DNA of 64,000 nt from Hungatella_A sp034142505 (GTDB lineage: Bacteria; Bacillota; Clostridia; Lachnospirales; Lachnospiraceae): positions 160,615 through 224,614 of the forward strand of contig JAWZDV010000050.1 of assembly GCA_034142505.1 (NCBI GenBank), in the 5' to 3' direction. This document shows, piece after piece, positions 59,570 to 64,000 of the stretch. The translations under genes and the position numbers were made by a program. How positions within the stretch are numbered: the stretch's first letter is position 1; each line of letters opens with the position of its first letter. Under the pieces are notes generated by a model. It had not been told where the DNA came from. It made no database searches and worked only from the letters and a program-made list of their open reading frames with translations.

Positions 59570-61672
59570 TCAATTGATATAGCATTCCTCAAACTGTCTC
59601 AGGGGAACCGGGCGGCTGAAGAGATAGCCCTGAATTCCGTCGCATCTGATCTGCTGCAGGTATTCCAGCTGTTCCAGGGTTTCCACACCTTCTACAATCA
59701 TGCTTATTCCCATTTTATGGCAGATATCGGATATGGAAGATAAAACAGCCCGTGACTTTGCATTTTGGGTGAGGTCATGGACTAAACTCCGGTCAATTTT
59801 TAGGACATCAAAATCGATGGAGGTGAACAGGGACAGGTTGGCATTCTTAACGCCAAAATCGTCTATGGATATGGTAAAGCCCTTTTCTTTGATCTCTTTT
59901 ATCAACTTGATAAAGTTAAAACTGTCTTCTTCCTCCACGGTTTCTGTGACCTCAATTTCAAGATATTGGATCGGAACCTGGTATTTTGACCATATTTTCT
60001 GTAATTTTGTTAGAAAATTTTGTTCCGATAAGGTATAGCGTGAAAAATTTACCGAGACAGGGACGATTTTTTTTCCAGCGTCCATCCAGCTTTTGATCTG
60101 TGCATTGACCATCTGGAATACATGAAAATCCAATAAACAGATCAACCTGGATTCCTCTAGCAGCGGTACAAAATTATTGGGAGGTATGAAATTCCCTGGG
60201 GTAAATTCACATCTCACCAATGCTTCCGCACCGATGAATTCATGGGTTTTCAAGGAAAACTTAGGCTGATAATAGACAGGAAATTTGCCGGCCTCCATCA
60301 TCTTCCTTAAAACATCAGGCTGGGTCAGGTTAAGGGTATCATCCAGTCCATGGCGGTACCGCCCGGACAATGCCCGTCCATGGTAGAAATCTTTCTTGTC
60401 CCGGTACATCAATTCGTCGGCGCGGTACAGGATGTGAAGGACGTCCTCATTGTTTTCAGACCAGTATTTGCCGATGGAAACGGTATAATCCTTTTCATCC
60501 TTGAAGGACAGCCGCAGTTCGTACGCCTTTCTGTCAAATTCTGCTTCGCCGGTTCCTACACAGATGATTACAAACTCATCACCGCCAATCCGGTAAGTAT
60601 ATTCAGATCGAAATAACCGTTTGATTTTATTTGCTGTTTTTCTCAGCGTTGCGTCTCCGCGGTAATGGCCAAATTCATCATTAATCCGCTTCATTCCATT
60701 GACATCCAAATACAGGATTCCCACCGGCTGCCGGTCCAGATCCGGAATCCGGCTGATATCCGTGTTGAATTTATTGCGGTTGCCCAGTTCGGTGAGTGTG
60801 TCATAATAACTGATCCGCTTCAACATTCGAAGGGATTTCATGATTTCAAACTTTGCTCCTATGAAATACCCGATGGAGCTGAGGATGGCGGGCGCGTTGG
60901 CCAGCTTCTGAATCGTGTAGTTGTCCACCCCAATATAACCGGAGATTATATTATTGGAATAAATGGGGGCTGCAATGAGAGAATGGATTCCCTGTTGTTT
61001 CAGAATCTCATATTCATCAGTACTTTCTGAGCTCACATGTTCCGTATCCTCGATCAGGATACATTTGTGCCGCCTGAACGCGTTCTGCCAGCGGTTGATT
61101 ATATTTACCGGCACGTCCTGCAGTTTCTCTATCTGGGCTTCGACGCCGCTTGCACACCATTCGTATGTATTGTTCATGGTATTGCCGCTGATCTCAAAGA
61201 TATAAGCTCTGTCCGATTCGAGAAAGGTGCCTGTTTTACATAATACCTGGTCGATGTAATGGTTCCCGTAAGAATCGGCAAATAGTATCTGGGCGCACTC
61301 GGTTACCAGATTTTCCGCTGCAAGGGAGTTCCTCAGATTGATCTTTTCCGTTTCCCCGTCTGTCGTGTCAAACGCAATCTCCACCCGCGCCCTTCTTCCT
61401 TCCCAGTCAATAAGCCTGTCTTTCAACAGATAATGCCGGTGCAAAAGGGGATTGGTATGCTCCCAGGTGAAAAACTGGTTTGGTCTCAGGCGGGAGGTGG
61501 TACAAAATTCGCAGGGACGGTCTTTTCCCTGAAGGGCGCGGTAACATTTCATGCCGGATATGTCTTCCAGTCCGAACATTTCCTTTCCGGCACGGTTAAT
61601 GAATAACAGATCATAAGTAGTAATATCTACCACATAGACCAATTCGGACATTTCATTTATCAAATCAACCAT
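59570..61672 (-). CDS. PAS-GAF-GGDEF-EAL protein (cyclic-di-GMP turnover)
   Basis: 700 residues, no membrane helix. A PAS domain lies at about 1-110, a GAF-like domain about 130-270 (QQGIHSLIAAPIYSNNIISGY), and GGDEF about 285-435 with intact RIGGDEFVI. EAL lies at about 455-695 with GAEALVRCEF, EIEVTET and IDDFG. Both catalytic signatures look intact, so it may make or degrade cyclic-di-GMP. It lies 29 bases after the chemoreceptor in the same direction, suggesting a shared motility or attachment signal. Confidence 0.92.
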   Translation of the reverse strand: MVDLINEMSELVYVVDITTYDLLFINRAGKEMFGLEDISGMKCYRALQGKDRPCEFCTTSRLRPNQFFTWEHTNPLLHRHYLLKDRLIDWEGRRARVEIAFDTTDGETEKINLRNSLAAENLVTECAQILFADSYGNHYIDQVLCKTGTFLESDRAYIFEISGNTMNNTYEWCASGVEAQIEKLQDVPVNIINRWQNAFRRHKCILIEDTEHVSSESTDEYEILKQQGIHSLIAAPIYSNNIISGYIGVDNYTIQKLANAPAILSSIGYFIGAKFEIMKSLRMLKRISYYDTLTELGNRNKFNTDISRIPDLDRQPVGILYLDVNGMKRINDEFGHYRGDATLRKTANKIKRLFRSEYTYRIGGDEFVIICVGTGEAEFDRKAYELRLSFKDEKDYTVSIGKYWSENNEDVLHILYRADELMYRDKKDFYHGRALSGRYRHGLDDTLNLTQPDVLRKMMEAGKFPVYYQPKFSLKTHEFIGAEALVRCEFTPGNFIPPNNFVPLLEESRLICLLDFHVFQMVNAQIKSWMDAGKKIVPVSVNFSRYTLSEQNFLTKLQKIWSKYQVPIQYLEIEVTETVEEEDSFNFIKLIKEIKEKGFTISIDDFGVKNANLSLFTSIDFDVLKIDRSLVHDLTQNAKSRAVLSSISDICHKMGISMIVEGVETLEQLEYLQQIRCDGIQGYLFSRPVPLRQFEECYIN

Positions 61673-61701
61673 ATGTTGGATAACCGCCTTTCGTAGGTAA
61701 A

Positions 61702-63483
61702 TTATTCTGCAGGTTCAGCGATATAATTCTTTTTTCCATGAGCCTTTAAATAATTTTCATAAGCGATTTGTATAAACTGTTCATCTCCTTCCTTTTCCGG
61801 GGGAATGTATGGTTTTCCTTCTTCGCGCTTGCGAAGGTTAAAGCGATTCATTTCCTGACGGATCATATCAGCGTTGGAGGTCATCTCCCTGGTGGCTGCC
61901 GCAGTCTGCTGACTGGAGGCGGCGTTGGAAGAAACTGCGGAGGAAATAGTCTGGATTTCCTCGTAAATCTGGTTGATATATGCCTGCTGGTTTCCGGAAG
62001 CCTGGTGGATACCGTCAATCATATGATAAATCTGGTTGGTCTGGTTCACGATGGAATTGAAGGTGTCTGAAGCCTCATGGGAGATGCGGCTTCCATCATC
62101 CGCCTTATTGATGGTATCCTCAATGTAAATTCTGCTTTGTTTGGCAGCTTCCGAGCTTTTCAGCGCCAGATTCCTCACTTCGTCTGCAACCACGGCAAAT
62201 CCTTTTCCGGCGTTGCCGGCCCTCGCTGCCTCCACGCTGGCGTTAAGCGCCAGGATGTTAGTCTGGAATGCAATATTATCAATGGTTTTCAGCACGGTAT
62301 TGATCTTACCGGAAGCAGTGTGGATCTCGTCCACCGCTTTTAAAAGCTCAAGCATCTTGTCCTGGCCCACATCAACCTGACCGTGCATTTTATCAATGAT
62401 TTCCTTGGCAAGGTCGGCATTGCCTGCATTTTCTTTTGCCAGCTGGTTAGCCTGATTCATGGTACCCGATAATTTCTCAACAGCGGCGGCCTGGTTCGTT
62501 GTACTGTTAGCCAGTTCCTGGCTGGCAGAGGAGATATAACCGGCGCTCTGGGCTACGGAATCTGCAACTCTCAGCAGATTTGCAAACATAAAATCGTTGC
62601 TTTGGACCAGATGGTACAAATTCCGGCCGAGACTGTCTCCCTGGGACCGTATATCCACATAAGCCGTCAGATCCCCCTCCGCTACCTTCTGAATGACGCG
62701 GACGTTATCACGGATGCTCTCTGCCAGAGCCCTGAAGGAATCTATCATACGGACGATTTCAACTGCGTTTCCGTGTTTGGCTATCTCCGTTTCATCCAGG
62801 TTTAAGTTGTCAACTCCGGTAGAAAATGCCTCCGACCATTTGGCCACTGTAAGGATGGGAGTGGCAATCTTCTTGGCAGCCCTTCTGCCTACAATCAGGG
62901 AGACCGCCACCGATAATATGCCGATCAGGAATAACACGGTAATGCACAGGAAGGAGGTGGTCTCCGTCCGCTTCTGGATCTGCAGTACCTGCTCCTGATA
63001 AGTTTCGCTGATGGCTGTGAGTCCCTCACCGATCTGCTCTACCTTGGGTTTGAAATTTTCCGCGTATTCCGCATATGCGGCTTCCCGGTCAAGCTTGCTC
63101 ATCTCAATTAAATGGGAGGCTTCCAGATGGATTTCGCGGTGGGGCGGCGCGATTTGATCTGCCTCCGCTTTTAGTGCCGGATATTTTTCCAGATCTTCGC
63201 TGGAACGATTCATCCACTGACCCAGCGCACAGCCGTCCGGGTCCAGGCTTCCCTGAAATTCGGCTCCTGTTGTGATGGAATCGCTTAACTGCTCCAGCCA
63301 TTTATAATGGGCGGAAATAACTTGTTGGGCGGAAGACTGCTGGTTTTGAAAAGCCATGATATGATGGTAGTTGGTGTCGGTAATTTTCAGAAATGCAACC
63401 GAAAGAAGGACAAGCAGAAGAAGCATGCCCGAAAGGAGAATATAACCTTTTGTAATCTGGCTTTGAATCGTATTCTTTTTCAT
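61702..63483 (-). CDS. Methyl-accepting chemotaxis protein with CZB-like sensor
   Basis: 593 residues. Helix 1 is at about 13-33, the outer domain about 34-180, helix 2 about 182-203, HAMP about 205-290, and the signalling hairpin about 400-440 with NIAFQTNILALNASVEAARA. The outer domain carries H59, C85 in CALGQW, H115 and H119, the His3-Cys pattern of zinc-binding CZB domains, which are usually cytoplasmic. A long tail ends IAEPAE. GGAGGT lies seven bases before the ATG. Start is coupled (ATGA) to a 35-residue upstream frame. Confidence 0.93.
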   Translation of the reverse strand: MKKNTIQSQITKGYILLSGMLLLLVLLSVAFLKITDTNYHHIMAFQNQQSSAQQVISAHYKWLEQLSDSITTGAEFQGSLDPDGCALGQWMNRSSEDLEKYPALKAEADQIAPPHREIHLEASHLIEMSKLDREAAYAEYAENFKPKVEQIGEGLTAISETYQEQVLQIQKRTETTSFLCITVLFLIGILSVAVSLIVGRRAAKKIATPILTVAKWSEAFSTGVDNLNLDETEIAKHGNAVEIVRMIDSFRALAESIRDNVRVIQKVAEGDLTAYVDIRSQGDSLGRNLYHLVQSNDFMFANLLRVADSVAQSAGYISSASQELANSTTNQAAAVEKLSGTMNQANQLAKENAGNADLAKEIIDKMHGQVDVGQDKMLELLKAVDEIHTASGKINTVLKTIDNIAFQTNILALNASVEAARAGNAGKGFAVVADEVRNLALKSSEAAKQSRIYIEDTINKADDGSRISHEASDTFNSIVNQTNQIYHMIDGIHQASGNQQAYINQIYEEIQTISSAVSSNAASSQQTAAATREMTSNADMIRQEMNRFNLRKREEGKPYIPPEKEGDEQFIQIAYENYLKAHGKKNYIAEPAE

Positions 63484-63587
63484 CTTTTGTACCTCCGGTA
63501 ATGGGTTTTAAGTATTGAGAGACTGTTCATGGTGTAAAATGATGCGAATGTTACCAATAGCTTTTTTTCGATTTTTAAATTTTTCAT
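63480..63587 (-). CDS. 35-residue frame resembling an MCP N terminus
   Basis: ATG at 63587 follows a GGAGGG-rich site and encodes MKNLKIEKKLLVTF, the usual start of chemoreceptors, then unrelated sequence (to KTHYRRYKR). It stops by ATGA overlap with the chemoreceptor start. It is either a remnant of an older receptor gene or a leader peptide that couples translation. Confidence 0.5.
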   Translation of the reverse strand: MKNLKIEKKLLVTFASFYTMNSLSILKTHYRRYKR

Positions 63588-63649
63588 TTGTATTAGCCCT
63601 CCCCCTCCATTTTTAGAGAATAATAGAATAAAGACCAGATAATTTACTT

Positions 63650-63862
63650 CCTATAATACTTATTATCAGAAGATGCCAGAGAAATCTATGATACGTCTGA
63701 TTTTAAGAATTGAAAAATGCAGATAAGAGAATTATAGCAGTTGAAAAATATGGAAAATTTTGGAAAAAAGTGTGTAATTAAAATAGTTATTTTGTCGATA
63801 TTATTATATGAAGGCCGAATAGGGTTAGTTTTTTATTAAGATGATATAATAAGTATTATAGG
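63650..63862. repeat. Inverted pair of 17-bp palindromic AT-rich sequences
   Basis: cctataatacttattat (63650-63666) recurs as its exact reverse complement at 63846-63862. Each contains an ataat-type palindrome and a TATAAT-like hexamer, suggesting a shared operator at divergent promoters. The stretch 63588-64000 holds no convincing gene. Confidence 0.5.
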
Positions 63863-64000
63863 TCATAAAAAAGATTTCACGTTATTATGTGTTATATTGA
63901 GACATTATCATAAATGGCTCATAAATGGCTTACATTTTAGTGATGTTGTAGGTTTGTCAAACATATGTTACAGTGAATGCAGATAATCATCCATTACCTC

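Overview
The window looks like a chromosomal segment of a low-to-mid GC gut Firmicute, most likely a Lachnospiraceae (Clostridium cluster XIVa) species. The reasons are strong AGGAGG ribosome binding sites, many extended -10 promoters (TGn-TATAAT type), MsmX-dependent sugar ABC systems without their own ATPase, YesMN two-component pairs, lipoproteins with LAGC/LAAC lipoboxes, a domain-swapped GH3 enzyme and a yjdF riboswitch. No rRNA, tRNA or CRISPR array was seen. The assignment is by protein style, not by search.

Layout. 1-2904: end of an FlhB-family gene, ftsEX, nth (endonuclease III) and a TfoX C-terminal-domain protein. 2911-8998: a Wadjet/MksBEF-like SMC operon (jetA, jetB, jetC) that ends in a DUF3783 gene where the nuclease subunit JetD would be expected. 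9102-21205: a carbohydrate locus with an Opp/Dpp-type ABC transporter, GH2 beta-mannosidase, DeoR regulator and domain-swapped GH3 glycosidase. 21295-31987: mixed genes, including an XRE regulator facing a membrane protein, an azaaromatic (yjdF) riboswitch and its gene, a dGTPase, a TIR-domain protein, an oxidoreductase, a nitroreductase, and a MoxR ATPase/VWA pair.

32001-40538: a sugar-acid type locus. It has a GntR/UTRA regulator broken by a one-base frameshift, a ribose-type ABC transporter, a creatininase-fold protein, a mutarotase-like protein, an SDR dehydrogenase and a ManD-like enolase-superfamily dehydratase. 40562-50053: a second sugar locus with a YesN/YesM two-component pair, an SBP/MalF/MalG transporter, an unknown protein, a GH28 hydrolase and a sulfatase, which together suggest uptake and breakdown of a sulfated, uronic-acid-containing glycan.

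50099-59560: a HAMP histidine kinase/OmpR regulator operon whose 3' end is the insertion site of a 7.18-kb integrative mobilizable element. The element is bounded by an 18-bp exact direct repeat (taccggtttaaggtataa) that encodes the last codons of the response regulator. It carries a tyrosine recombinase, a primase-like replication protein, an XRE repressor, three small envelope/secreted proteins, a MobV relaxase with a structured oriT-like region, and an excisionase at the far end. The host operon's own terminator is found on the other side of the element. 59570-63587: a GGDEF/EAL protein and a chemotaxis receptor with a CZB-like extracytoplasmic domain, both on the minus strand. The last 400 bases hold no convincing gene but contain two inverted copies of a 17-bp AT-rich palindromic sequence.
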